Shown piece after piece: positions 53,850-62,323 of a stretch of DNA of 64,000 nucleotides. Within the stretch, counting starts at the first letter, position 1. Each line of letters starts with the position of its first letter. The DNA is taken from positions 242,647 to 306,646 of the forward strand of contig NZ_JACYUG010000004.1 in assembly GCF_014841615.1 (NCBI RefSeq), in the 5' to 3' direction. Source of the stretch: Sphingomonas sp. CFBP 8760 (lineage in GTDB: Bacteria; Pseudomonadota; Alphaproteobacteria; Sphingomonadales; Sphingomonadaceae). The translations under genes were made by a program, and so were the position numbers. The notes beneath the pieces are model-generated. The model was not told the origin of the DNA, searched no databases, and worked only from the letters and a program-made list of their open reading frames with translations.

Positions 53850-55262
53850 ATGTCGATCATCGGACCGCGCAAGCAACTGGGGGCACATGCGCCGCCGGGC
53901 CAGACGCTGGCCAAGACGCTGGGCTGGCCGCACCTGATCGCCCTGGGGGTGGGCGCGATCGTGGGGACGGGCATCTATACGCTGACCGGGGTCGGGGCGG
54001 AGCGGGCAGGACCGGCGGTGATCCTGGCCTTCGCGATCGCGGGGGCGGTGTGCGCCTGCGCCGCGCTGGCCTATGCCGAGCTGGCGACGATGATTCCGGC
54101 CGCCGGCAGTGCCTATACCTTCACCTACACCGCGCTGGGCGAGGCGATCGCCTGGGTGGTGGGGTGGAGCCTGATCCTGGAATATTCGCTGGCCTGCTCG
54201 ACGGTAGCGGTCGGCTGGTCGGGCTATCTGGTCGGATGGATACAGGCGGCCGGCATCGTTCTGCCGCAGGCGCTGCTGGTGGGGCCGCACGCGGGCGGGA
54301 TCATCAACCTGCCCGCGGTGCTGGTCGCGCTGGCGGTGATGGGGATGCTGGTGGCGGGCACGCGCGAAAGCGCGACGCTGAACATCGTGCTGGTCATCAT
54401 CAAACTGGTGGCGCTGACCGTCTTCGTCGTCTTCGCGATGCCGGCGTTCAATGCGGACAACCTCCACCCCTTCATGCCCTATGGCTTCGCCAGCGTGGAG
54501 CAGGGCGGCACCAAGCGCGGGGTGATGGCGGCGGCGGCGATCGTGTTCTTCGCCTTTTATGGCTTCGATGCGGTGGCGACCTCGGCGGAGGAGGCCAAGC
54601 GGCCCGGCCGCGACCTGACGATCGGGATCGTCGGATCGATGCTGGTGTGCACGGTGATCTACATGGCGGTCGCGGTGGCGGCGATCGGCGCGGTGCCGTT
54701 CCAGCAGCTGGCCAATTCGCCCGAGCCGCTGGCGCTGGTGCTGCGGTCGCTGAACCAGCCCAAGGCGGCGTATCTGATCGCGCTGGCTGCGGTGGTCGCG
54801 CTGCCGTCGGTCATCCTCGTGATGATGTACGGGCAGAGCCGCATCTTCTTCGTGATGGCGCGCGACGGCCTGTTGCCGCAGCAACTGGCGACCGTCAGCA
54901 AGCGGACCGGCGCACCGACCCGGATCACGGTGCTGACCGGCATCTCGATCGCGGCGGTGGCGGGTTTCTTCCGGCTCGACGAGATCGCCGAACTGGCCAA
55001 TGCCGGCACGCTGATCGCGTTCATCGCGGTGGGCGCGTGCCTGATGGTCCTGCGCCGCACCGCCCCCGATGCCCGGCGGCTGTTCCGTTGCCCGGCGCCT
55101 TATGTGGTCGGCACGCTGGCGATCCTGGGGTGCCTGTACCTGCTCTACAGCCTGCCGGGGACGACGCTGTTCCGGTTCTGCATCTGGAACGCGATCGGGC
55201 TGGTCTTCTACGTCGCCTATGGCCGCCGGCACAGCTTTGCGCGGCGGGGCCAACCGGCCTGA
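53850..55262 (+). CDS. APC-superfamily amino acid permease
   Basis: 470-residue, 12-helix inner-membrane permease. The consensus HLIALGVGAIVGTGIYTLTG in helix 1 (unwound GxG for the substrate), AYAELATMIPAAGSAYTFTY after helix 2, AFYGFDAVATSAEEAKRPGR in helix 6 and loop, and a helix-8 region are all clear; it belongs to the cationic amino acid/APA type. The ATG at 53850 lies just after AGGGGACAGGAC. Convergent with the MFS gene at 55287; a hairpin lies between. Confidence 0.9.
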   Translation: MSIIGPRKQLGAHAPPGQTLAKTLGWPHLIALGVGAIVGTGIYTLTGVGAERAGPAVILAFAIAGAVCACAALAYAELATMIPAAGSAYTFTYTALGEAIAWVVGWSLILEYSLACSTVAVGWSGYLVGWIQAAGIVLPQALLVGPHAGGIINLPAVLVALAVMGMLVAGTRESATLNIVLVIIKLVALTVFVVFAMPAFNADNLHPFMPYGFASVEQGGTKRGVMAAAAIVFFAFYGFDAVATSAEEAKRPGRDLTIGIVGSMLVCTVIYMAVAVAAIGAVPFQQLANSPEPLALVLRSLNQPKAAYLIALAAVVALPSVILVMMYGQSRIFFVMARDGLLPQQLATVSKRTGAPTRITVLTGISIAAVAGFFRLDEIAELANAGTLIAFIAVGACLMVLRRTAPDARRLFRCPAPYVVGTLAILGCLYLLYSLPGTTLFRFCIWNAIGLVFYVAYGRRHSFARRGQPA

Positions 55263-55274
55263 CGCCGGGCTGTC

Positions 55275-55299
55275 GGCACGGGCGGGTCAGGCCCGTGCC
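55275..55299. terminator. Hairpin between convergent transporter genes
   Basis: GGCACGGGC (55275-55283) pairs with GCCCGTGCC (55291-55299). The right arm covers the last codons of the minus-strand MFS gene. Likely two-way terminator. Confidence 0.5.
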
Positions 55300-56420
55300 A
55301 CGCGCCGTGCCGCCAGCGAGACGAGGATCATCAGGCCGGCCAGTGTCCAGAACGCGCCCGGCAGGCCGATCCGCTGCGCCGCCAGCCCGATCCCCGCCGG
55401 GCCGGCGAGGATGCCGGCATAACCGAGGGTGGTGACGGCGGCGATGGCGATCGGGGGCGGCATCGTCCGTTGCCGCCCGGCGGCGCTGAACAGCACCGGC
55501 ACGATGTTCGACGCGCCGAGGCCGACCAGCGCGAACCCCGCCATCGCGATCGTCGACGGCCCCGCGAGCAGCAGCGCGAACCCCGCCGCGGTGACGATCC
55601 CGCCGCCGAACAGGATGCAGGCCGTGCCCAGCCGGCGCACCGCCCGGTCCCCCGCCAGCCGCCCCACCGTCATCGCGACCGAAAAGATCATGTAGCCGAG
55701 CCCGCCCTGCGCCAGCCCGACGAGGCCCATGCCGGTGACGAGCAGCGCCCCCCAGTCGAGGATCGCGCCCTCGACCAGAAAGGTCGTCGCGGCGAGCAGG
55801 GCGAGCAGCAGCACGACGCCGCGCGGCCATGCGAGCGGGGTCGGATCGCCCCGTGCCGCCAGCAGGCGGGGCGCGGCGACCGCCAGTGCGGTCAGCGCCA
55901 CCCCGGTGGCGACGATCGTGCCGGCCAAGGGCGACAGCCCGGCCGCCAGCAGCGCGGTCATCCCGCCCGCGCCGGCGAAGCCGCCGATGCTGAACAGCGC
56001 ATGGAATCCCGACATCAGCGGCCGGCCGGCGCGCCGTTCCACCTCGACCGCGTGGACGTTCATCGCCACGTCGATCGTGCCCAGCGCCGCCCCGAATCCG
56101 AGCAGCGCGATCGCCAGCGTCGCCGTGCCGTCCGCGACCGCCAGCGCCGGCAACAGCAGCGCCAGCAGGGTGCCGCCGCCCAGGATCATCGGCCGGCTGC
56201 CCCGCCGTGCCGCCAGCGCGCCGGTGACCGGCATCGCCACCACCGAACCGATGCCCAGGCTGAGCAGCAACAGGCCGAGCGTCGCGTCGTCGATGCCCGC
56301 GCGTGCCTTGGCGAACGGCACCAGCGGCGCCCAGCATGCCATCACGAAGCCCGCGACCAGAAACGCCAGCCGCGTGGCCAGCCGGGCGCCGGCCGGATCG
56401 GACGGGGGAGGTCGGGTCAT
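55287..56420 (-). CDS. MFS transporter, FucP/YbjJ-like
   Basis: 377 residues, 12 helices. FVMACWAPLVPFAKARAGID begins helix 1, then LLLSLGIGSVVAMPVTGALA with AARRGSRPM, and DVAMNVHAVEVERRAGRPLM in the middle, a block seen in the YbjJ-like MFS subgroup of small carriers. Substrate not evident. ATG at 56420, 8 bases after the helicase stop, so it is on the same transcript as the helicase. Confidence 0.8.
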   Translation of the reverse strand: MTRPPPSDPAGARLATRLAFLVAGFVMACWAPLVPFAKARAGIDDATLGLLLLSLGIGSVVAMPVTGALAARRGSRPMILGGGTLLALLLPALAVADGTATLAIALLGFGAALGTIDVAMNVHAVEVERRAGRPLMSGFHALFSIGGFAGAGGMTALLAAGLSPLAGTIVATGVALTALAVAAPRLLAARGDPTPLAWPRGVVLLLALLAATTFLVEGAILDWGALLVTGMGLVGLAQGGLGYMIFSVAMTVGRLAGDRAVRRLGTACILFGGGIVTAAGFALLLAGPSTIAMAGFALVGLGASNIVPVLFSAAGRQRTMPPPIAIAAVTTLGYAGILAGPAGIGLAAQRIGLPGAFWTLAGLMILVSLAARRVARA

Positions 56421-56428
56421 CGCGGCCC

Positions 56429-58846
56429 TCAATCCACCCGCATCGCCTCGGCCGCGAGCACCTCCGCCTCGACCAGCAGCGCATCGTCGCTGGCATGGGT
56501 CGACACCCGCTCGCGCCCGATCAGGACCAGCACGGGCACCGCCAGCGGCGACACCCGGTCGAGCGCGACGTGCAGCATCGTGCCGCCCGCCCGGTCGAGC
56601 AGATGCGCCAGCCGCCCGACATCGGTCATCCGCGCGCGGGCATCGTCCCACGCCGCCTGCAACAGCAGGTGGGTCGGTTCGTATTTGCGCAACACGTCGT
56701 AGATCAGGTCGGTGGAAAAGGTGACTTGCCGCCCGGTCTTGCGCTTGCCGGGATGCTGGCGGTCGACGAGACCGCCGATCACCGCCACCTCGCGGAACGC
56801 ACGTTTCAGCAGGTGCGACTGCTGCACCCATTCGACGAATTCATGTTCGAGGATATCGGCGGAGAACAGCGCGGCGGGATCGGTGATCGGTTCCAGTCCG
56901 AAACACGCGATCGCATAGTCGTTGGCGACGAACCCCAGTGGTCGCAGCCCCTGCATCTCCATCCGCCGGGTCAGCAGCATGCCGAGCGACTGGTGCGCGT
57001 TCCACCCCTCGAACCCGTAGGCGACCATGTAATACCGCCCCTCGCGCGGGAAGGTTTCGACCAGCAACTGGCCTGGTTTCGGCAGGACGGAGCGACGCTC
57101 GTGGATTTCCAGCCATTCGCGCACGTCGGCGGGGAAGCGCCCCCATTCCGCCGAACTCGACAGGAAATCGCGGACCCGGTCGGCGAGGCTGGTCGACAGC
57201 GGCATCCGGCTGCCGCCGTAGCTGGGCACGCGGGCGGGGCGGCTGGTGGCGCGGACGATCAGGTCCTCGGTATCGATCTTCTCCACTTCCAGGCTCAGGC
57301 CGGCGAAGAAGAAGGTGTCGCCGTGCGACAGCGTGGCGGCGAACCCCTCCTCCACCTTGCCCAGATTGCGGCCGTTGCGGAAACGGACGGTGAGCATGGT
57401 CGATTCGACGATGATGCCGGCGTTCAGCCGGTGCTGCGCGACGAACTTGGGATGCGCGACCCGCCATGTCCCGTCCGGCTCCTCCACCAGCCGGCGGAAC
57501 CGGTCATAGGCGCGCAGGGAATAGCCGCCGTCGCGGATGAAGCCGAGCACGCGGTCGAACACCTCGTCGGTCAGCGCCGAATAGGGCAGGGCGGAGCGGA
57601 TTTCGTCCAGCAACGCGGCCGGCCGGAACGGCGCGGCGCAGGCGCACGCCATCACATGCTGCGCCAGCACGTCGAGCGCGCCGGGGCGGAACAGGTCCGG
57701 GTCCAGTTCGCCCGCCTCCACCGCATCCAGCGCGGCGCGCGCCTCCAGATATTCGAAGCGGTTGCCGGGCACGAGGATCGCCTGCGACGCCTCGTCCAGC
57801 CGGTGGTTGGCGCGGCCGATCCGTTGCAGCAGCCGCGACGATCCCTTGGGCGCGCCCATCTGGATCACGCAGTCGACATCGCCCCAGTCGACCCCCAGAT
57901 CGAGGCTGGCGGTGGCGACAAGCGCGCGCAGCCGGCCGTCCGCCATTGCGCCTTCCACCTTGCGCCGCGCCTCCAGCGACAGGCTGCCGTGATGGACGCC
58001 GATCGGCAGCCCCTTGTCATTCGCCTTCCACAAATCCTGAAAGATCAGTTCGGCGAGGCTGCGGGTGTTGCAGAAGACGATGGTGGTGCGATGCGCCTCG
58101 ATCTCGCGCATCACCTGCTGCGCGGCATAGCGGCCGGAATGGCCCGCCCACGGCACCCGGTCCTCGGGCAGCAATATCTCGATCACCGGATCGGCCCCCG
58201 CCTCGCCGATCACCAGACTGACGGTATCGATGTCGCCGTCCGGCGCCAGCCAGGCGCGATAGCCGTCGGGGTCCGCCACCGTCGCCGACAGCGCGACGCG
58301 GCGCAGGGTCGGCGACAACCGCTGCAACCGCGCCATCGACAGCGCCAGCAGGTCGCCGCGCTTGCCGGTGGCAAACGCATGGACCTCGTCGATCACGATC
58401 GTGCGCAGGCCGGCGAACATCGTCGCGGCATCGGGATAGGACAGCAGCAGCGACAGCGATTCGGGGGTGGTCAGCAGGATGTGCGGCGGCTTCACCCGCT
58501 GCCGCGCCTTGCGGTCGGAGGGGGTGTCACCGGTCCGCGTCTCCACCCGGATATCCAGCCCCATCTCCTCGACCGGGCCGATCAGGTTGCGCTGGATATC
58601 GACCGCCAGCGCCTTCAGCGGCGAGACGTAGAGCGTGTGCAGCCCCTCGACCGGCGACTCGATCAGTTCGGTCAGCGTCGGCAGGAATCCCGCCAGCGTC
58701 TTGCCCGCGCCGGTGGTGGCGACCAGCAGCGCATGATGCCCGGCGCGGCCCTCCGCCAGCATCGCCAGTTGATGCCGGCGCGGTGCCCAGCCGCGCGTCG
58801 CGAACCATGCGGCAAGGGGCGCGGGAAGATCCATTCGTTCGTGCAT
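56429..58846 (-). CDS. Ligase-associated DEXH-box DNA helicase, Lhr-like
   Basis: 805-residue ATP-dependent helicase of the group named ligase-associated DNA damage response helicase. RecA domain 1: Walker A in VATTGAGKTLAGFLP near residue 45, DEVH in IVIDEVHAFATG near 150, SATVADP. RecA domain 2: VFCNTRSLAELIFQ and IQMGAPKGSSRLLQRIGRAN. The C-terminal half carries the Lhr-specific region, including WNAHQSLGMLLTRRME. In other species it is grouped with a metallophosphoesterase, an exonuclease and an ATP-dependent ligase; none is visible here. ATG at 58846. Confidence 0.92.
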   Translation of the reverse strand: MHERMDLPAPLAAWFATRGWAPRRHQLAMLAEGRAGHHALLVATTGAGKTLAGFLPTLTELIESPVEGLHTLYVSPLKALAVDIQRNLIGPVEEMGLDIRVETRTGDTPSDRKARQRVKPPHILLTTPESLSLLLSYPDAATMFAGLRTIVIDEVHAFATGKRGDLLALSMARLQRLSPTLRRVALSATVADPDGYRAWLAPDGDIDTVSLVIGEAGADPVIEILLPEDRVPWAGHSGRYAAQQVMREIEAHRTTIVFCNTRSLAELIFQDLWKANDKGLPIGVHHGSLSLEARRKVEGAMADGRLRALVATASLDLGVDWGDVDCVIQMGAPKGSSRLLQRIGRANHRLDEASQAILVPGNRFEYLEARAALDAVEAGELDPDLFRPGALDVLAQHVMACACAAPFRPAALLDEIRSALPYSALTDEVFDRVLGFIRDGGYSLRAYDRFRRLVEEPDGTWRVAHPKFVAQHRLNAGIIVESTMLTVRFRNGRNLGKVEEGFAATLSHGDTFFFAGLSLEVEKIDTEDLIVRATSRPARVPSYGGSRMPLSTSLADRVRDFLSSSAEWGRFPADVREWLEIHERRSVLPKPGQLLVETFPREGRYYMVAYGFEGWNAHQSLGMLLTRRMEMQGLRPLGFVANDYAIACFGLEPITDPAALFSADILEHEFVEWVQQSHLLKRAFREVAVIGGLVDRQHPGKRKTGRQVTFSTDLIYDVLRKYEPTHLLLQAAWDDARARMTDVGRLAHLLDRAGGTMLHVALDRVSPLAVPVLVLIGRERVSTHASDDALLVEAEVLAAEAMRVD

Positions 58847-58913
58847 GTAGGAACGCGGGCGGGGTCGGGGAACGGCAGATGCCGATATCGCCCCGGTCCC
58901 GCCGGCGTATACC

Positions 58914-59126
58914 CTAGCCGGCGTGCGGGGTCGGCACCGGGGCGGGCAGGCTGTCGTCCGGCAGGGGCGGGGTATCGAGGCGGCCGTCGCTGAACCCTTT
59001 CAGCCACCGTTGCCGCTTCGCCAGCTCCACGCCCGGCAGATAGGGGCAATCCACCGCCAGTTGCCGGCCGTCCCGACCGGCGCGGTGGCCCTCCTGGTAG
59101 ATCGCGTCGTCGTCCTGAACGCCCAT
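58914..59126 (-). CDS. RMF/CrpP-like small protein
   Basis: 70 residues. IYQEGHRAGRDGRQLAVDCP, then YLPGVELAKRQRWLKGFSDG with a final Arg matches the ribosome modulation factor pattern (helix-G..G, CPY, then a Trp helix and G). RMF joins 70S ribosomes into 100S dimers in stationary phase; related short CrpP proteins act differently. Extra Pro-rich C-terminal residues (PPLPDDSLPAPVPTPHAG) are unusual. ATG at 59126. Confidence 0.65.
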   Translation of the reverse strand: MGVQDDDAIYQEGHRAGRDGRQLAVDCPYLPGVELAKRQRWLKGFSDGRLDTPPLPDDSLPAPVPTPHAG

Positions 59127-59243
59127 GCTTCGCTCCCCTCGGCCCGCTGCGGCCATCCGGCCCCCAACGCGGCGGGCGCGGGTTCGGGCCAGACGGTTGT
59201 CGCGGGACGGTGAACGACGGTCCCGGTCCGACGTTGGTGCCGG

Positions 59244-59444
59244 ATGAAACACGGGCACTCCACCGCCGGCCGGCCGTCATCGGATATCCAGCAGGCGCAT
59301 CTTTCCCTGACGATCGGCAAGCGGATGCGCCTGGCCGTGGACGTGCGGGTGACGCCGCGGGGCCTGCTGGCGATCGGTGGCCTCGTCTCGGCGATCCTGC
59401 TGTCCACGGCCGTGGTGGTCCACAGCGCGCGGCGACCAGCCTGA
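59244..59444 (+). CDS. Small single-pass membrane protein
   Basis: 66 residues from the ATG at 59244, or 39 from the ATG at 59325. The core RLAVDVRVTPRGLLAIGGLV, then SAILLSTAVVVHSARR is a basic stretch followed by one hydrophobic helix and a short end, a form repeated in many sphingomonad short proteins. The shorter start looks more natural. No function known. Confidence 0.5.
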   Translation: MKHGHSTAGRPSSDIQQAHLSLTIGKRMRLAVDVRVTPRGLLAIGGLVSAILLSTAVVVHSARRPA

Positions 59445-59530
59445 CGGCAAAGCGGGCGGCCTGACGGCAAAGGGGGCCGCGGACCTTACGATCCGCGACC
59501 CCCCGTGCCCGTAACCCCCCGTGCCCGTAA
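59439..59530. repeat. Two short tandem duplications around a terminator
   Basis: A 20-base unit starting GCCTGACGGCAAAG is doubled at 59439 and 59459 (imperfect toward its end), and a 16-base unit CCCCCCGTGCCCGTAA is exactly doubled at 59499 and 59515. Both appear to be replication-slippage events on either side of the terminator hairpin at 59472-59503. Confidence 0.75.
59472..59503 (-). terminator. Rho-independent-type terminator
   Basis: On the minus strand GGGGGTCGCGGA pairs with TCCGCGGCCCCC (one wobble) around an 8-base loop, followed by TTTGCC. It lies 42 bases beyond the PEP-CTERM stop. Confidence 0.65.
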
Positions 59531-59545
59531 CCCGAAGCGGTGGCG

Positions 59546-60139
59546 TCAGGCGTAACGGACCCGCGTGGTGCGACGACGATAGCGGGCGGCACCGCCGACC
59601 ATCGCGAAACCGGCGAACATCATCATCCAGGTCGCCGGTTCGGGCACGGCGGCGGTGACCTCGTCATAGGTGAAGGTCAGCGTCCCGCCGGTCCACCGCG
59701 CATCGGGCGATACCGAGGCGTCGTTCAAACTTTCGAAATATTCGAGCCGCAGGATACCGTCGGTGCCGACGGCGAAGTCGAGACCCAGATCGGTCAGATC
59801 CGCCGAACCGGCATAGCTCCCCGTACCGGGATTTTCATCCGCGATACCCGGCGTGAAGAATACGCCGTCGCCATCGACGTCCGAACCGGTGAAGCCCAGC
59901 AACGCCTCCGACAGATAGCTCGGGTCGAAGGCGCTGATGGTGACATCGAACGCGATGCCTGTGATCCGCGACAAGGCGCCGATGTTGAACGTCTGCACGG
60001 TGTTCTGGATAGTGCCGAACGCGCCATAGCTCTGCGCGCCGGTGACATCGACGATCAGCGTCGCGGCCTCGGCCTGCGACACCGGCAGGGCGGTTCCCAA
60101 AAGGCCGGCGGCGATCACGTATCGAATGGTCTTCCCCAT
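59546..60139 (-). CDS. PEP-CTERM sorting domain protein
   Basis: 197 residues: signal peptide (GKTIRYVIAAGLLGTALPVS then QAEA), a beta-rich middle with an Asp/Gly stretch (GFTGSDVDGDGVFFTPGIAD) that may bind calcium, and the anchor VPEPATWMMMFAGFAMVGG followed by ARYRRR. Sorted by exosortase to the surface. ATG at 60139, with GGGAGA nine bases upstream; a GTG one codon before is too close. Third intact PEP-CTERM protein in the window, unrelated in its middle to the others. Confidence 0.85.
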   Translation of the reverse strand: MGKTIRYVIAAGLLGTALPVSQAEAATLIVDVTGAQSYGAFGTIQNTVQTFNIGALSRITGIAFDVTISAFDPSYLSEALLGFTGSDVDGDGVFFTPGIADENPGTGSYAGSADLTDLGLDFAVGTDGILRLEYFESLNDASVSPDARWTGGTLTFTYDEVTAAVPEPATWMMMFAGFAMVGGAARYRRRTTRVRYA

Positions 60140-60664
60140 CACGTTTCTCCCTGTTCGGCCTCGATGGTAAATCCCGGGGATGTGGCAGGGAAAAAGGCTG
60201 GTGGGCCGCCGCCAGATGCTCGGGATCGAGTACCGACAGCAATCATGACATAAATCGCGATCACCTCAAGGGATGATTAACGGCTTGTTCATATACTGGA
60301 TCAAGGCCAGCGGTGATTGTGCGATGGCGTGCACGCTGCGGCACCCTAACTTTGTCATAAGCAGATCTGGTAGGTCGTACCACCGCATCATACCGTAGCT
60401 GGGGTGCCACTCTTCAGACATTTTCAAGAGACGCGGTTTGATCGGCGTTGGCGCTGACGCTTTGCCTCACGCCTGCCGAGAGGTCATAGGACTGCACCAT
60501 GCCAAGGGCAACGAGCTGGGACCTGGCTGATCACGGGGACCGCAGCGCTGCGCGAGGCGGTCGCATCGTTTTTCACGACGCGGTGAAGGCGGGTGCGGGC
60601 CGGGAACAGACCGCCGGTCTGGACGACGCGCATCGAATATGTGCCGCCCGGGCGCGTCGGCTGA
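60140..60664. other. Intergenic region, mostly non-coding
   Basis: 525 bases. The left half (60240-60440) is less GC-rich than its surroundings and holds one possible 51-codon gene on the minus strand. The right half (60500-60664) is GC-rich with open frames but no recognisable protein. This marks the border between the chromosomal PEP-CTERM gene and the metal/redox block, and may be a junction of acquired DNA. Confidence 0.5.
60266..60421 (-). CDS. Possible small protein of 51 residues
   Basis: Reads MSEEWHPSYGMMRWYDLPDL and on through LMTKLGCRSVHAIAQSPLAL to a stop after PLIIP. The middle LMTKLGCRS weakly resembles the recognition helix of LuxR-type regulators, so a decayed regulator end is possible. 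No ribosome site is clear. Reported as uncertain. Confidence 0.25.
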   Translation of the reverse strand: MSEEWHPSYGMMRWYDLPDLLMTKLGCRSVHAIAQSPLALIQYMNKPLIIP

Positions 60665-61063
60665 TCAGGCGGCGTCGAACGCCGTCAGGATCGGACAGGG
60701 TCCCGCGCTGCCGCTGCCGCATTCATGCGCCAGGCGCCGAAGCGCCGCCCGCGCTCGATCCAGTTCGGCGATCTGCTCGTCCAACGCCTTCAGCCGCTCT
60801 CCGGCAAGTTCGCGCACCCTTGCTCGATCGTCCGTGGCGTCGAGGGCCAGAAGCGCGCCGATCTGATCCAGCGTGAAGCCTGCCGCCTTGGCCGACCGGA
60901 TGAAGCGCAGCCGTCGCACGTCGTCTTGGCCATAGCGGCGGATGCCGCCTGCAGTCCCGGCGCCCTGCGGCCTAGCCGGCGTGTCGATCAGGCCGCGGCG
61001 CTGATAGAAACGGATCGTTTCGATGCCGACGCCGCCTTCCGCTGCGAGTTTCGCGATCGTCAT
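60665..61063 (-). CDS. MerR-family metal/redox regulator
   Basis: 132 residues. The MerR helix-turn-helix MTIAKLAAEGGVGIETIRFY, then QRRGLIDTPARPQ, RRYGQDDVRRLRFIRSAKAA and a long dimer helix. The C-terminal loop has Cys-x7-Cys (ECGSGSAGPCPIL), the spacing of CueR and ZntR, while the third Cys that MerR and ZntR use for divalent metals is not at the helix start. This favours a monovalent-metal or redox signal. Start ATG 61063. Divergent from the glutaredoxin-MauE gene across 73 bases that contain a MerR-type operator. Confidence 0.88.
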   Translation of the reverse strand: MTIAKLAAEGGVGIETIRFYQRRGLIDTPARPQGAGTAGGIRRYGQDDVRRLRFIRSAKAAGFTLDQIGALLALDATDDRARVRELAGERLKALDEQIAELDRARAALRRLAHECGSGSAGPCPILTAFDAA

Positions 61064-61075
61064 GTCTGTCACGTC

Positions 61076-61107
61076 TTGACCCCGGACCATGGTACGGACC
61101 CCATATG
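61076..61107 (+). promoter_or_regulatory. MerR-type promoter and operator
   Basis: TTGACC (61076-61081) and CATATG (61102-61107) are 20 bp apart, the stretched spacing of MerR-activated promoters. Between them the dyad CCGGACCATGGTACGG (61082-61097) is symmetric at 7 of 8 positions. It reads toward the glutaredoxin-MauE gene. Confidence 0.72.
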
Positions 61108-61136
61108 GGACCCGATCGAGGATCGGAGAAGACGAG

Positions 61137-61892
61137 ATGGCGACGAAGAAGGCGGTGCTCCACCGCATGGTGATGCCCACCCACACGTGCCCGTTCGGGC
61201 TGAAGGCGAAGGACCTGCTCCGGCGGCAGGGATACGAGGTCGAGGACCATTGGCTGCGCACGCGCGAGGAGACCGATGCGTTCAAGGCGGAGCATGGCGT
61301 GAAGACCACGCCGCAGACCTTCATCGGCGGCGAGCGGATCGGCGGCTATGACGACCTGCGCCGCTTCTTCGGCAAGTCCGTGCCTGACCCCAAGACCGTG
61401 ACCTACCGCCCCGTGGTCGTGGTCTTCGCGATGACGGCGCTGATGGCGCTCGCCGCCAGCCTGGCCGCCTTCGGCACGCCGCTGACCGTGCGCGCAGGCG
61501 AGTGGTTTATCGCGTTCTCGATGTGCGTGCTGGCGGCGCTGAAGCTCCAGAACGTCGAGAGGTTCGCGACGATGTTCCTCAACTACGACCTGCTGGCCAA
61601 GCGCTGGGTGCCGTATTCCTACGTCTATCCCTACGCCGAGGGGCTGGCGGGCGTGCTGATGGCGGCCGGCGTGCTGACCTGGCTGTCCGTTCCGATCGCA
61701 CTGGTGATCGGGGCGATCGGTGCGGTGTCGGTGATCAAGGCCGTCTACGTCGACAGGCGCGAACTCAAGTGTGCCTGCGTTGGCGGTGACAGCAACGTGC
61801 CGCTCGGCTTCCTGTCTCTCACCGAAAACGTGATGATGGTTGCGATGGCGCTCTGGATGGTAGCGGCACCGATCCTGTCGGCTGGGCACTGA
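61137..61892 (+). CDS. Glutaredoxin-MauE fusion membrane protein
   Basis: 251 residues. Residues 1-80 are a glutaredoxin-like domain with active-site MPTHTCPFGLKAKDLL (CPFG, a single-Cys site, not CPYC) and the TTPQTFIGGERIGGYDDL glutathione-binding part. Four membrane helices follow (YRPVVVVFAMTALMALAASL, WFIAFSMCVLAALKL, YAEGLAGVLMAAGVLTW, MMVAMALWMVAAPIL) in the MauE/DoxX-like pattern, with CACVGGDSNVPLGF as the conserved Cys segment. Likely passes electrons or thiols across the membrane. Under the MerR-type promoter. The ATG follows GGAGAAGACG. Confidence 0.82.
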   Translation: MATKKAVLHRMVMPTHTCPFGLKAKDLLRRQGYEVEDHWLRTREETDAFKAEHGVKTTPQTFIGGERIGGYDDLRRFFGKSVPDPKTVTYRPVVVVFAMTALMALAASLAAFGTPLTVRAGEWFIAFSMCVLAALKLQNVERFATMFLNYDLLAKRWVPYSYVYPYAEGLAGVLMAAGVLTWLSVPIALVIGAIGAVSVIKAVYVDRRELKCACVGGDSNVPLGFLSLTENVMMVAMALWMVAAPILSAGH

Positions 61893-61920
61893 ACAGCGAC
61901 GTGCCGCACTGGCGTGACTT

Positions 61921-62280
61921 TTGCGTTCGTCCTACAAGCGCATCATGAGGGTCGCCCGCATCTTCCGCGTCATCGCGCTGTCAGTGCTGGCGATGATGTT
62001 TATGCTGCGTGTTGGCCCGGTATGCGAAGCAGCCGCGAACGCAGCAGCGCCACCCGCCGTCGTGCATGATGCCATGGTTGGATGCGAACAGCCTTCGGGC
62101 AAGCCGGCTGGAAAGTCTTCGGCCGCCGCGTGTGCGAGTTCATCTGTGGCGACCGATCCGCAGCGGATCGGCGACGCGACCCGGCCGATGCTTGCAGCGG
62201 TCATTCCGATCGCCTCTTTCCTCCCTGACCTGGAGGGCCGTACCGGTGGTCCCGCACCGCCGCCTCCGCGAACCGCGTGA
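61921..62280 (+). CDS. Exported Ala/Pro-rich protein, unknown function
   Basis: 119 residues from a TTG, or 111 from the ATG at 61945. The start RVARIFRVIALSVLAMMFML is a signal peptide or anchor; the remainder is Ala/Pro-rich with Cys in GPVCEAAA, GCEQPSGK and ACASSS that could bind metal. I do not recognise a family. Same strand as the glutaredoxin and Cys-rich genes, so probably part of the metal block. Confidence 0.5.
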   Translation: MRSSYKRIMRVARIFRVIALSVLAMMFMLRVGPVCEAAANAAAPPAVVHDAMVGCEQPSGKPAGKSSAAACASSSVATDPQRIGDATRPMLAAVIPIASFLPDLEGRTGGPAPPPPRTA

Positions 62281-62323
62281 TCTAACGACCATCTGAAGAT
62301 TACATTTTTCGAGGAATGCACAC

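Noticed and set aside
60499-60876. A plus-strand frame that might be a remnant enzyme at the edge of the metal block
   Set aside because: Its second half is antisense to the MerR gene, and no domain could be recognised in the first half.
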